Positions 41,958 to 50,557 of a stretch of DNA of 64,000 nucleotides are shown here, piece by piece. The stretch covers positions 1 to 64,000 of the forward strand of contig CAWDME010000017.1 of the NCBI GenBank assembly GCA_963803335.1. Direction: 5' to 3'. The stretch comes from DASSUW01 sp963803335 (GTDB taxonomy: Bacteria; Actinomycetota; Thermoleophilia; Solirubrobacterales; Solirubrobacteraceae). Each line of letters opens with the position of its first letter. Position 1 is the stretch's first letter. Both the position numbers and the translations under genes were made by a program. The notes under the pieces are model-generated. The model was not told the DNA's origin, searched no databases, and saw only the letters and a program-made list of their open reading frames with translations.

Positions 41958-43084
41958 CGCGGCACCTCGAGCGTCACGGTGGTGCCTTCGCCCGGCCGGG
42001 ACACGACCGCGAGCGTGCCGCCGAGTGCTCGCGCGCGCTCCTCCATCGAGGTCAGGCCGAGGTGGCGGGCGCGCACTCCCGGCGCCTCGGGGTCGAAGCC
42101 GATGCCGTTGTCCGCGACGGTGAGGGTGAGCCGCCCGTCGCGGCCCTGCAGGCGCAGCTCCACGCGCTCGGCGTCGGCGTGGCGGAGTGCGTTGTTGAGG
42201 GCCTCCTGGGCGATCCGCAGCACCTCGCCCTCCGCCTCCGGCACCGCGCGGGCGGCGCCGGTGATCCGCAGCTCGACCTCGCGCCCGTGCACGCGCCGCA
42301 GCATGTCGACGTGCTTGCGCAGCGTGGCCGTCAGCCCTTCCTCCTCCAGCGACGCGGGCCGGAGCTCGAATATCAGCCCGCGCAGCTCCTCGAGCGCCTC
42401 CTGCGCCAGCTCGCCGAGCCGGGCGACCTGCTCGGCGGCGGCGTCGCTGTCGCGCTCGAGCAGCGTCGCGGCCGACTCGGCGTTCAGCACGAGGCCGAAC
42501 AGCTTCTGGCTCACCGCGTCGTGCAGCTCGCGCGCCATGCGGTTGCGCTCCTCGACGATGTTCAGCTCGCGGCTGCGCTCGACCAACCGGGCGTTCTCGA
42601 TCGCCACCCCGGCGTGCGCGGCGAGCATCTCGATCAGCCGCTGGTCGGCCGCGGAGAACTCGTCGGCGCCCTCGCGGTCGGTCAGGTAGAAGGCGGCGAT
42701 GATCTCGCCGCGCGCCACGATCGGCACGCCGAGGAACGAGCGCATCTGCGGGTGCGCGCGCGGCCACCAGCCGCGGAAGCGCGGGTCCTGGCGAATGTCG
42801 GTGGTCCGGAAGGATGCGGGCGACTCGAGCATCGCGCCGAGCAGGCCGTGCGTGCGCGGCAGCGGCCCCATCGCCGCGATCAGCTCGTCGCTCATGCCCT
42901 CGGTGATGAACTGGGCGAACGCCCCCTCGCCGTCGGGGATGCCGAGCGCGGCGTAGCGGGCGCCCGCGAGGTCGCGGGCCACGGCGACGAGGCGCCGCAG
43001 CACCGGCTCCACCTCGCGCTCGGCGGCAATCGCCAGAACCGCCTCGCTCATCGCGTCGAGGGCGTCGCGCTCCATGGTGCTCAC
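41954..43084 (-). CDS. GAF-domain sensor histidine kinase (NarX/DesK type)
   Basis: A 376-residue protein from GTG 43084 with no membrane segment. A GAF domain spans about 15-170 (ARYAALGIPDGEG to AAHAGVAIENARL). A HisKA_3 region follows, with the phospho-acceptor His in RNRMARELHDAVSQKLFGLV. The HATPase domain has NNALRHADAERVEL (N box), TVADNGIGFD (G1) and GLTSMEERARALGG (G2). It is a soluble kinase likely sensing an intracellular or redox/ligand cue through GAF. It overlaps the response regulator and the Cache gene by 4 nt each. Confidence 0.95.
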   Translation of the reverse strand: MSTMERDALDAMSEAVLAIAAEREVEPVLRRLVAVARDLAGARYAALGIPDGEGAFAQFITEGMSDELIAAMGPLPRTHGLLGAMLESPASFRTTDIRQDPRFRGWWPRAHPQMRSFLGVPIVARGEIIAAFYLTDREGADEFSAADQRLIEMLAAHAGVAIENARLVERSRELNIVEERNRMARELHDAVSQKLFGLVLNAESAATLLERDSDAAAEQVARLGELAQEALEELRGLIFELRPASLEEEGLTATLRKHVDMLRRVHGREVELRITGAARAVPEAEGEVLRIAQEALNNALRHADAERVELRLQGRDGRLTLTVADNGIGFDPEAPGVRARHLGLTSMEERARALGGTLAVVSRPGEGTTVTLEVPR

Positions 43085-43725
43085 GATACGGGCGTCTCGA
43101 CCAGCAGCCAGCCCGATCCGGCGGCCCGCGGTCGCCTGAGCCGCGTCCCCGGCGTGAGCTCGGGTGCGTTGGACGCGATGATCCGCCCGTCGCCGTTGGT
43201 CAGCGCGACCGGGCGGCCGTGCGCGACGAGCGCTGGGACGACGCGGCGCTCGAGGGTCGAGACGAGCACGTCGGCCCCCGCGACGCCGAAGCCCGGCACC
43301 GGGACGGCGAGCGTGATCGCGTACTCGTTCGTGCAAGCGAAGTCGACATAAGGACCCGCGAGACACGGCTCGCCGGCCGCGAACCACTCGGTCGTCGTGT
43401 AGTCGTAGAAGTCGGGTGCCGCCGGGTCGAGGTTCACCCGCAGCGGCTCGGGCCCAGCTCCCCACCACCACTCGAGCCAGCGCGGGGCGTCGGCGAGCAG
43501 GCCCGGCTCGGTCACGACGCCGGCCCCCGCGACGAGGTCGGCGTGATCGGCCAGCAGCGCGCGGATCGCGGGGCGAAGCGTGGCCACGTCGGCCCGCCGC
43601 AGCGGATCGCCGTCCAGCGCGCCGAAGGCGTCGCCGAGCGCGGCCAGGTCGGCGAAGACGCGGTCGAGCTCACCCATGACGTCGCCGAGCAGCTCGGCCG
43701 CGGGGCGGACGACGGCGGAATTCAT
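43081..43725 (-). CDS. Stand-alone Cache-domain ligand-binding protein
   Basis: A 214-residue protein with an N-terminal helix (VMGELDRVFADLAALGDAFG) and a Cache-type core: YTTTEWFAAGEP, CLAGPYVDFACTNEYAITLA and VPGFGVAGADVLV. The block with GPYVD and ITLAVPV is typical of dCache ligand-binding domains of chemoreceptors and kinases. Here there is no signal peptide, membrane helix or output domain, so it is a free cytosolic sensor. The gene is overlapped at both ends by GntR and kinase genes, suggesting it conveys a ligand signal to one or both. Confidence 0.75.
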   Translation of the reverse strand: MNSAVVRPAAELLGDVMGELDRVFADLAALGDAFGALDGDPLRRADVATLRPAIRALLADHADLVAGAGVVTEPGLLADAPRWLEWWWGAGPEPLRVNLDPAAPDFYDYTTTEWFAAGEPCLAGPYVDFACTNEYAITLAVPVPGFGVAGADVLVSTLERRVVPALVAHGRPVALTNGDGRIIASNAPELTPGTRLRRPRAAGSGWLLVETPVS

Positions 43726-44438
43726 GCGCGCAGCCGCAGCTCGATCAGTCGCGCCGTCTCGTTTACGACGTGCCGCTCGGCGAGCTGGCGTGCGCGAGCG
43801 GAGCGCCGGCCGGCGATCGCCCTGACGAGGAGCTCGCGGTCACGCACCTGCGCGTCGTGATCGCCGGGTCCGAGCGCGAGGCCGTACAGGTCGCCGACCT
43901 CGGCGCGCAGCCGGGCCTCTTCCTGGGTGAGCCGCGGCGACTGTGCGGCGGCGGCGACCTCGATCGTGAACTGGGTGTCGGCGCGCCGCCGGTCGCTCGC
44001 GAGCATGGCCGCCCGCAGGCGCTCCAGCTGCTCGCGCAGCCGCTCGACCTCCGCGGGCAGCGCACGCTCGGCCGCCAGCTGCGCCGCGGTCCCGGCGATC
44101 GCGCGCCGGTGGTCGCCGAGGTCGCGCAGCTCCTGGACGCTGAACCGCCGCAGCGGCTCGAGGCGGTCCCCGGGCGCGTGCACGAAGGTGCCTCCGCGCC
44201 GGCCGCGGCGCGTGGTGACCAGCTCTTCGTCGCGCAGCATGGCCAGCGCCTCGCGCAGCGTCACGGGCGCGACGCCGAGCTGCTCGGCGAGCTGCGGCTC
44301 CGGCGGCAGTCGCTGGCCGTCGAGCAGCAGCCCGAGCCGGATCGCCTCGCCGAGCCGTCTGGCGACCACCTCGGCTCGTCCACCGGGCTCGTCGAGCGGG
44401 GAAAGCAGCGTGCGGACGGTGGCGGTCGTCAGCGTCAT
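43722..44438 (-). CDS. GntR/FadR family regulator with FCD domain
   Basis: A 238-residue regulator. The N-terminal winged helix (about 20-90) contains LPPEPQLAEQLGVAPVTLRE and LRDEELVTTRRGRRGGTFV. The C-terminal all-helical FCD domain (about 105-238) binds a small carboxylate in this family. ATG 44438 is preceded by the divergent promoter region. It heads the GntR-Cache-kinase-regulator operon and faces the APC permease, the usual arrangement for local control of a transporter by its substrate. Confidence 0.9.
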   Translation of the reverse strand: MTLTTATVRTLLSPLDEPGGRAEVVARRLGEAIRLGLLLDGQRLPPEPQLAEQLGVAPVTLREALAMLRDEELVTTRRGRRGGTFVHAPGDRLEPLRRFSVQELRDLGDHRRAIAGTAAQLAAERALPAEVERLREQLERLRAAMLASDRRRADTQFTIEVAAAAQSPRLTQEEARLRAEVGDLYGLALGPGDHDAQVRDRELLVRAIAGRRSARARQLAERHVVNETARLIELRLRA

Positions 44439-44442
44439 CGGC

Positions 44443-44472
44443 TTGACACGAAAAACTACAGAAACATAGGAT
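44443..44472 (+). promoter_or_regulatory. Probable promoter of the APC permease
   Basis: TTGACA (44443-44448) is a perfect -35 consensus, followed after 18 nt by TAGGAT (44467-44472), an acceptable -10. The stretch is AT-rich (CGAAAAACTACAGAAACA) in contrast to its surroundings and lies between GntR and permease starts, so it is also the likely GntR operator region. Confidence 0.6.
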
Positions 44473-44502
44473 TGCCCGCGGGTCGTCAACGGAGGAGAGG
44501 GA

Positions 44503-46107
44503 ATGACCACTGCCGACACGCCGGGCACCACCGCTTCCGCGGATGACGCGCGGCTCGCCAGCCTGGGTTATCAGCCGCAGCTGCGCCGCGTGCTGGGCCT
44601 GTTCGCCAACTTCTCGGTGGCGTTCACCTATCTGTCGCCGATGGTCGGCATCTACTCGCTGTTCGTGCTCGGCGTCGGCACGGGTGGGCCCGCGTATCTG
44701 TGGCTGCTGATCCTCCCCGTCGTCGGGATGCTGTTCGTCGCGCTCGTGTTCGGCGAGTTCGCGAGCCACTATCCGGTCGCGGGTGCGCTCTACCAGTACT
44801 CCAAGTTCTCCGTCGGGCCAGGCTACGGGTGGTTCGTCGGCTGGTTCTACGGCATGGCCCTGCTCGTCACGGTGGCGGCGGTCGACACCGGCGTGGTCAC
44901 CTATGTGGCCGCGCTGACGCACAACTGGTTCTCGTGGAACCTGGACGCCACCAGCCACGGGACGATCCTCGTCGTCACGCTGCTGCTGCTGGCGATCCAG
45001 ACGGCGCTGAACATCACCGGCACGCGCGTGATGGCCCGCGTCGCGCAGTTCGGCGTGTACGTGGAGATCCTCGGCACGTTCGGGATCGCGCTGATCCTCG
45101 CCCTACACGGCTTCCACCACGACCTCGGGTTCCTGTTCACCACGCAGGGCGTGGAGAACGCCTCGAGCAACCCGCTCGGGCTCGACTTCGGCGGCAACTG
45201 GTGGACCGGCGCGGCGCTGATCGCCGTGCTCGCGCCCGTCTACATCTTCTACGGCTTCGAGTCCTGCGGCGACATCTCCGAGGAGACCAAGGACGCGGGC
45301 CGCCAGGTCCCGCGCGCGATGCGCCTGACGCTGATCTGGGGCGGCATCGCCTCGCTCATCCTCACCGGCGCGCTGCTGCTCTCGATGCCCGAGAGCAACG
45401 CGGTCGGCGCCACCGTCGAGGGCGGCGGCGTGCCGTTCATCCTCGGCCAGCTGTCCAGCGGCGTGCAGGACTTCCTGCTGCTCCTGATCATCTTCGCGTT
45501 CTTCTCCTGCGGCACGTCGATCCAGGGCGCCGGCAGCCGCCTCGCGTTCGCCTACGCGCGTGACGGGGCGCTGCCCGCCTCGGGCTGGATGTCCCAGGTC
45601 CACCCGCGCTTCCGTACGCCGGTCAACGCGCTGCTCAGCGGCGCGCTCATCACGGTTCTGTTCGTGCTGCTCGTGTTCGCCTCACCCAGCAAGGACGTGA
45701 AGATCGCGTTCATCACCTACCCGGCTGACGTCAACGCGCTGGTCGCCCTGGTCTCCTTCGGCGTCAGCGGCATCTACCTGTCTTTCCTGCTCACGGTGAT
45801 CGCCGCGATCATCGCCCGTGCCCGCGGCTGGGTGCCCGAGGGCTCCTTCCAGCTCGGGCGGTGGGGCTGGCCGGTGACGATCATCGCCGCCGCCTACCTC
45901 GGGCTGATGTTCATCAACCTCGCCCTGCCGACCGGGCTGGACAGCCCGCGCGCGTTCTTCAACCTCGACTGGATCACGCTCACGGTGATCTTCGTGATCG
46001 CGGTCGTCGGCGCGGTGTACTTCGTGATCAGCCGGCCGGACCGCGGCGTGGCGAAGCACGTGCACGACGAACTGGAACCCACGGGCGCCGAACGCATCCA
46101 CGCCTGA
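44503..46107 (+). CDS. APC superfamily amino acid permease
   Basis: A 534-residue membrane protein with 12 or more segments. FANFSVAFTYLSPMVGIYSL near residue 33 and VFGEFASHYPVAGALYQYS near residue 83 are typical APC helix 1 and 2-3 blocks; YIFYGFESCGDISEETKDAGRQVPRA around residue 250 is the helix 6-7 block that binds substrate and includes the EExK motif. It imports an amino acid or amine with a proton or by exchange. GGAGGAGAGGG precedes ATG 44503. The divergent GntR operon likely controls it. Confidence 0.92.
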   Translation: MTTADTPGTTASADDARLASLGYQPQLRRVLGLFANFSVAFTYLSPMVGIYSLFVLGVGTGGPAYLWLLILPVVGMLFVALVFGEFASHYPVAGALYQYSKFSVGPGYGWFVGWFYGMALLVTVAAVDTGVVTYVAALTHNWFSWNLDATSHGTILVVTLLLLAIQTALNITGTRVMARVAQFGVYVEILGTFGIALILALHGFHHDLGFLFTTQGVENASSNPLGLDFGGNWWTGAALIAVLAPVYIFYGFESCGDISEETKDAGRQVPRAMRLTLIWGGIASLILTGALLLSMPESNAVGATVEGGGVPFILGQLSSGVQDFLLLLIIFAFFSCGTSIQGAGSRLAFAYARDGALPASGWMSQVHPRFRTPVNALLSGALITVLFVLLVFASPSKDVKIAFITYPADVNALVALVSFGVSGIYLSFLLTVIAAIIARARGWVPEGSFQLGRWGWPVTIIAAAYLGLMFINLALPTGLDSPRAFFNLDWITLTVIFVIAVVGAVYFVISRPDRGVAKHVHDELEPTGAERIHA

Positions 46108-46133
46108 GCTGAACGTGGCTACAGTCGGCGGTC

Positions 46134-46724
46134 GTGCTTGCCGCGCTCGTCGACATCCCGCCCAACGTCGGCTACTCGGTCGTGTTCGCGCTGATCGCGA
46201 TCGAGACGATGGGCATTCCCGTCCCGGGCGAGACGGCGCTGATCGCCGCGGCGCTGCTCGCCCACGACGGGAAGATGGACATCGTGCCGCTGATCCTGAT
46301 CGCCGCCGCGGCGGCGATCGTCGGCGACAACGTGGGCTTCGCGATCGGCCGCAAGGGCGGCCGGCGGCTGTTCGAGATGCCGGGTCCCTTCCACCGCCAG
46401 CGGATCGACGCGCTTGCGGTCGGCGAGCCGTTCTTCGCCAAGCACGGGCCCAAGGCCGTATTCCTCGGCCGCTGGGTCGCCGGCCTGCGCATCGCGTCGG
46501 CGTGGCTGGCCGGCATGAACAAGATGCCGTGGCCGAGCTTCTTGTTCTGGAACGCGCTGGGCGGCATTTGCTGGGCGACGAGCATCGGCCTGGGCATCTA
46601 CCTGCTCGGCCACGCGTTCGAGGACGTGATCGGCGTCGGCGGCATCGTGGCCGCCGGGCTCGTCAGCGGGCTCGTCGTCGGCATCTTCGTGTGGAAGCGG
46701 ATGCGCGCCCGCCGCGTCACGTGA
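46134..46724 (+). CDS. DedA family membrane protein
   Basis: A 196-residue protein from GTG 46134. IAIETMGIPVPGETALIAAA near residue 21, IVGDNVGFAIGRKGG near residue 62, and GRWVAGLRIASAWLAGMNKM near residue 113 are the conserved DedA blocks, including the Gly/Pro-rich re-entrant loop. DedA proteins flip phospholipids or help maintain membrane potential; some take up selenite. It is convergent with the nickel permease gene, overlapping it by 8 nt. Confidence 0.93.
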   Translation: MLAALVDIPPNVGYSVVFALIAIETMGIPVPGETALIAAALLAHDGKMDIVPLILIAAAAAIVGDNVGFAIGRKGGRRLFEMPGPFHRQRIDALAVGEPFFAKHGPKAVFLGRWVAGLRIASAWLAGMNKMPWPSFLFWNALGGICWATSIGLGIYLLGHAFEDVIGVGGIVAAGLVSGLVVGIFVWKRMRARRVT

Positions 46725-47385
46725 GCCCGGCGTACCAGAGCCCGAACATCAGCCCGAAGACGCCCATCGCGGGCATCAGGAAGACCCGGTAGAGCGGCGC
46801 GACGCGCGGCCGCGTCAGCGTCCACGCGAACGCGCTCGTGCAGATCGCCATCGAGACCATCGACAACGGCGCGAAGACGGCGAGCGCCGCTGCGGCCTCG
46901 AGCCGGCCCGGCATCGCGGCGATCAGCAACACGACGACCGCGCCCGTCCCGGCGAGCCCATGCAGCATGCCGATGCCGAGCGCCTGCCGGCGTGAGCGCA
47001 CGGTATGGGCGTGCGCGGGCCGCCGCCACCGGTAGATCACGCGCGCGGCGAGCAGCAGGATCACGATCCCGACCGCCGTCTCGGCGCCGCGCTCCAGCCA
47101 GCCCGGCAGCTCGCCCTTGAGCGCGATCAGCGGCAGGCCGACGGCCAGCAGCGTGCCCGCATGCCCGAGGCCCCACCACGTCCCGAGCGCGGTCGCGCGC
47201 CGCACGTCTCCGTCGTCGCCGGCCACCAGAGACGTGACGGCCACGAGGTGGTCCGGGTCCGACGCGTGGCGCAGCCCCAGGGCGAACGCGATCGCGAGCG
47301 CGACGAGCAGTGGCGCGCCTGCGAAGAGCCCGGTCAGCCACGCGTCGACGTCTTCGACCGGCTTGAAGAGGAACTCGAAGTCCAT
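46717..47385 (-). CDS. HoxN/UreH-type nickel permease
   Basis: A 222-residue membrane protein with about six segments. LGLRHASDPDHLVAVTSLV near residue 40 includes the HxxxxDH metal motif of nickel/cobalt transporters in helix II. Two more blocks (ALGTWWGLGHAGTLLAVG and GIGMLHGLAGTGAVVVLL) are typical of this superfamily. It should import Ni2+ for the [NiFe] hydrogenase encoded upstream in the same transcription direction. ATG 47385 shares one base with the stop of the Fur-family gene, so regulator and transporter are coupled. Confidence 0.88.
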   Translation of the reverse strand: MDFEFLFKPVEDVDAWLTGLFAGAPLLVALAIAFALGLRHASDPDHLVAVTSLVAGDDGDVRRATALGTWWGLGHAGTLLAVGLPLIALKGELPGWLERGAETAVGIVILLLAARVIYRWRRPAHAHTVRSRRQALGIGMLHGLAGTGAVVVLLIAAMPGRLEAAAALAVFAPLSMVSMAICTSAFAWTLTRPRVAPLYRVFLMPAMGVFGLMFGLWYAGLT

Positions 47386-47831
47386 CACGCGCCCTCGGCC
47401 GCGCAGTCCGGGCACAGCCCGGCGATCGGGAAGTGGGTGAAGCGCGCCTCGTAGCCGAAGTCGCGGCGGATGCGGTCGCGCACCGGATCGAGCCGCTCGG
47501 GCTCGACGGCGACGACCGCGCCGCACGCGTCGCACAGCAGGTACTCGAGCGCGCCGACTGCCGAGCGCGCGTACAGGCCGGGGCCGTGCCCGAGGTGGAA
47601 ATGGCGCACGAGGCCGACCTGCTCGAGCGTCTCCAGGTTGCGGTAGACCGACGCGAGGTCGAGGTCGCCGGCGATGCGGTCGGCCGTCAGCGGCTCGTCG
47701 GTCGCATACAGCGCCTCGAGCACGAGCCGCCGCGCGGTGGACAGCCGCAGCCCGTGCGAGCGCACCACAGCCGCCGCGGCCTCAAGGTCCGGCGCCTCGA
47801 CCAACGGGACGGCGCTGTGCGGACGGGTCAT
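47385..47831 (-). CDS. Fur-family regulator, probably nickel-responsive (Nur-like)
   Basis: A 148-residue protein with a Fur DNA-binding helix (ASVYRNLETLEQVGLV), an interior HFHLGHGPGLY block with metal-ligand histidines, and two zinc knuckles (LLCDACGAV and GLCPDCAAE). The next gene is a nickel permease and the locus is a hydrogenase cluster, so Ni2+ is the likely co-repressor (inference). ATG 47831 is used; a TTG at 47840 is possible but falls within the operator-like repeat. A palindrome lies just upstream. Confidence 0.88.
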   Translation of the reverse strand: MTRPHSAVPLVEAPDLEAAAAVVRSHGLRLSTARRLVLEALYATDEPLTADRIAGDLDLASVYRNLETLEQVGLVRHFHLGHGPGLYARSAVGALEYLLCDACGAVVAVEPERLDPVRDRIRRDFGYEARFTHFPIAGLCPDCAAEGA

Positions 47832-47833
47832 CT

Positions 47834-47863
47834 CTCGCAACTGCGACTACTTGCAATTGCGAG
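47834..47863. promoter_or_regulatory. Fur/Nur-type palindrome upstream of the Fur-family gene
   Basis: Arms CTCGCAA (47834-47840) and TTGCGAG (47857-47863) are exact inverted repeats, with TTGCAA-like half-sites between them (the spacer reads CTGCGACTACTTGCAA). TTGCAA half-sites are the theme of known Nur boxes. The site lies 2 nt upstream of the ATG, ideal for autorepression of the regulator and nickel permease. Confidence 0.65.
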
Positions 47864-47864
47864 C

Positions 47865-50135
47865 CTACTCCGTGTAGCGGGCCGCCGCAACGGCGGCCTG
47901 TCCGAACGCGATACCGCCGTCGTTGGGCGGCAGCCGGGCCGGCACGAGCACGCGCACGCCGGCCCTCTCGAGCCCCGCGGCAGTCCGCTCGAGCAGCCGC
48001 CGATTCTGGAACGCGCCGCCCGACAGGACGACGATCTCGAGGCCGCGGTCGGCCGCCAAGTGCGCGCATTCGGCGGCCGTGGCATCGGCGAGCGCGTGGT
48101 GAAAGCGCGTGGCGATCGTGCCCGCGGACACGCCGCGGGAGACGTCGCGGTCGATGGCCAGGATCGTCTCGCGCGCGTCGAGCACACCGGCGACCGCGCG
48201 CAGCGGGTACGTGCCGCGCTCGGCGCCGTCGCACGCGGCCTCGAGCTCCATCGCCGCCTGGCCCTCGTAGGTCACCTCCAGCCGCAGCCCGCAGAGCGCC
48301 GCCACCGCGTCGAACAGACGGCCGACGGACGTCGTCGGCGGCGACATGAGGCCGGTCTCGGCGATCTGGGCCACCGCGTGCCAGCGCCGCTCGTCCACCC
48401 CCGCCAGCGGCCGGGCGTCGCCGCCGGCCGCGGTCCGCCAGGCGCATGCCATCCGCCACGGCTCGCGGGCGGCGCGGTCGCCGCCCGGCAGCGCGACCGG
48501 CCACAGGTGCCCGGCGCGCTCAAACCCGTGCAGGTCGCCGACGAGGATCTCCCCTCCCCACACCGTGCCGTCGGTGCCGACGCCGGCGCCGTCGAAGATC
48601 GCGCCGACCGCCGGGCCGGTCTCCCCGTGCTCGGCGAGGCAGGCGGCGAGGTGTGCGTGGTGGTGCTGCACGGCCACGCGCTCGACGCCCTCGCGGGCCA
48701 GCGCGTAGGTGGTCGACAGATAGTCCGGGTGCAGGTCGTGCGCCACGACCTCGGGCGCGACCGCGAACAGCGCCTCGAAGTGCGCGATGCCGGTCTCGAA
48801 CGAGCCGAGCGTCTCGACGTTCTTGAGGTCGCCGATGTGGTGCGAGACCCAGGCGCGACGGCCGCGGGCGAGGCAGAACGTGCTCTTGAGCTCGGCGCCG
48901 GTGGCGAGCACGTGGCGGGCGGCGGGCACCGGGAGCGCGAGCAGGCTCGGGACGGCTCCGCGCGAGCGGCGCAGCGGCAGCGGCCGGTTGCGGGCGATGC
49001 GCAGGACAGAGTCGTCGGTCCGCGTCTCGATCGGCCGGTCGTGCAGGAGGAACGCGTCGGCGATCCCGCTCAGGCGCTCCAGCGCGTCGTCGTCCTCGTA
49101 GGCGATCGGCTCGTCGGAGACGTTGCCGCTCGTCATCACCAGCGGCTCGCCGACGTCGGCGAGCAGCAGATGGTGCAGCGGGCTGTACGGGAGCAGCACG
49201 CCCAGCTCGGGCGACAGCGGCGCGACGGCCGCCGCCACCCGCGCGCCGGGCCGCCGCGGTGCCAGCACGATCGGCCGGTCGCGCCCGGTCAGCAGCGCCA
49301 CCTCGACCGCTCCCAGCCGCACCAGCTCACCCGCCGCCTCGACGTCGCGCGCCATCAGCGCGAACGGCTTCTCCTCGCGGTGCTTGCGCGCCCGCAGCTC
49401 CGCCACCGCCCGCTCGTCGGCGGCCAGACACGCGAGATGGAACCCCCCGATCCCCTTCACGGCGACGATCCCACCGGTCTGCAACACCGCCACCGCCCAC
49501 CTAAGGGGGACTGTCCCCCTTAGCTCGTTTTCGCTGGAAATGCGCGTAAGGGGGACTGTCCCCCTTAGTTGTGGGCCGCAGGTCGGGCAGGCGTTGGGCT
49601 GGGCGTGGAAGCGGCGGTCGGCCGGGTCGTGGTACTCGGCCGCGCAGAGGGCGCACATCTGGAAGCCGGCCATCGTGGTGAGCGGGCGGTCGTAGGGGAC
49701 GCCGCGGACGATCGTGAAGCGCGGACCGCAGTCGGTGCAGTTGATGAACGGGTAGCGGTAACGGCGGTCGGCGGGGTCGAAGAGCTCGCGCAGGCAGGCG
49801 TCGCAGGTGGCGGTGTCGGGGGAGACTTGCGCGTCGGGAACGCCGCCGGCCGTGCTGGCGGTGATCGTGAAGCCGGTCTCGCCGCGCGCCGGCACGACCT
49901 CGGTGCCGGCCAGCTCGACCTGCGCCAAAGGGGGCGCATCGGAGACCAGCCGCGCGAGCAGCGCCTCGATCGCCGCCGGCTCGCCCTCCGCCTCGATCAC
50001 GGCGCCGCGCTCGTCGTTGCGGACGAACCCGGCCAGGCCCAGCTCGCCGGCCAGCCGGTGCACGAACGGCCGGAAGCCGACGCCCTGCACGACGCCCTCG
50101 ACCCGCACGCGCACGCGCTGGATCGACGCCGTCAC
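47865..50135 (-). CDS. hypF: Carbamoyltransferase HypF
   Basis: A 756-residue hydrogenase maturation protein from GTG 50135. An acylphosphatase domain spans 5-95 (VQGVGFRPFV). Two zinc-knuckle pairs follow (C111/C114/C133/C136 and C161/C164/C183/C186). A YrdC-like domain starts near 215 (GGIVAVKGIGGFHLACLA), and the O-carbamoyltransferase end contains VQHHHAHLAACLAEHGE and LSGGAFQNRRLL. HypF makes the carbamoyl group that becomes the cyanide ligands of the active-site iron. Residues 190-211 (RGTVPLTRISSENELRGTVP) come from a pair of DNA palindromes inserted in frame between the zinc and YrdC domains. Confidence 0.96.
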   Translation of the reverse strand: MTASIQRVRVRVEGVVQGVGFRPFVHRLAGELGLAGFVRNDERGAVIEAEGEPAAIEALLARLVSDAPPLAQVELAGTEVVPARGETGFTITASTAGGVPDAQVSPDTATCDACLRELFDPADRRYRYPFINCTDCGPRFTIVRGVPYDRPLTTMAGFQMCALCAAEYHDPADRRFHAQPNACPTCGPQLRGTVPLTRISSENELRGTVPLRWAVAVLQTGGIVAVKGIGGFHLACLAADERAVAELRARKHREEKPFALMARDVEAAGELVRLGAVEVALLTGRDRPIVLAPRRPGARVAAAVAPLSPELGVLLPYSPLHHLLLADVGEPLVMTSGNVSDEPIAYEDDDALERLSGIADAFLLHDRPIETRTDDSVLRIARNRPLPLRRSRGAVPSLLALPVPAARHVLATGAELKSTFCLARGRRAWVSHHIGDLKNVETLGSFETGIAHFEALFAVAPEVVAHDLHPDYLSTTYALAREGVERVAVQHHHAHLAACLAEHGETGPAVGAIFDGAGVGTDGTVWGGEILVGDLHGFERAGHLWPVALPGGDRAAREPWRMACAWRTAAGGDARPLAGVDERRWHAVAQIAETGLMSPPTTSVGRLFDAVAALCGLRLEVTYEGQAAMELEAACDGAERGTYPLRAVAGVLDARETILAIDRDVSRGVSAGTIATRFHHALADATAAECAHLAADRGLEIVVLSGGAFQNRRLLERTAAGLERAGVRVLVPARLPPNDGGIAFGQAAVAAARYTE
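49502..49567. repeat. Pair of identical palindromic repeats inside hypF
   Basis: Two identical 21-nt palindromes (TAAGGGGGAC, T, GTCCCCCTTA), at 49502-49522 and 49547-49567, flank a 24-nt spacer. The 66-nt unit is a multiple of three and is read through in hypF as a 22-residue linker with RGTVPL near both ends. It resembles a REP/MITE-like mobile palindromic unit. No other copy was seen in this window. Confidence 0.8.
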
Positions 50136-50557
50136 TCCCGTGGGCGCTCGCGCAGCTCGTTGAGGACGAGCCCGAACAGCACGTGGTCGATGAGGAAGAC
50201 CGTGCGCTCGGCGCCGTGCGGCCAGCGGCGCTGCTTGAGGCCAAGAGCCGGCGCGGCCGTCGACTCGAACCCGACCCAGACGAGGAACCCGAACACGGGG
50301 CCAGACCACGGTTTCTGCCGCAGCGAGTCGGGGAGCAGGCCGAACACCAGCCCGAAGACCGCGCCCATGGCCCAATGGATCAGCTCGACCACGGCCCCCC
50401 GCTTGCGACGCGGCACCTTGCGCAGCAGGCCCTTCGCCTGCTTGCGGGCCATGCGGGCGGGAGGATCGTCGCGGATGATCCGCGCCTGGGAGGCGAACTG
50501 GCGGACGCCCGTCATGGCCATCGCGCCGATGATCCCGCGGAACATCGCGTGGATCAT
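50132..50557 (-). CDS. Small membrane protein within the hydrogenase operon
   Basis: A 141-residue protein starting MIHAMFRGIIGAMAMTGVR, with three or four hydrophobic stretches (5-20, 65-82, 90-105, 120-133) and a basic loop (ARKQAKGLLRKVPRRKRG). No motif for a known enzyme is visible. It overlaps both the SIS-domain gene and hypF by 4 nt, so it belongs to the maturation operon. It could help anchor or couple the hydrogenase, but there is no direct evidence. Confidence 0.65.
   Translation of the reverse strand: MIHAMFRGIIGAMAMTGVRQFASQARIIRDDPPARMARKQAKGLLRKVPRRKRGAVVELIHWAMGAVFGLVFGLLPDSLRQKPWSGPVFGFLVWVGFESTAAPALGLKQRRWPHGAERTVFLIDHVLFGLVLNELRERPRE

Noticed and set aside
47433..49523. Plus-strand open frame of about 700 codons opposite hypF and the Fur-family gene
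   Set aside because: hypF and the Fur-family gene are certain on the minus strand; the antisense protein has no recognisable features.
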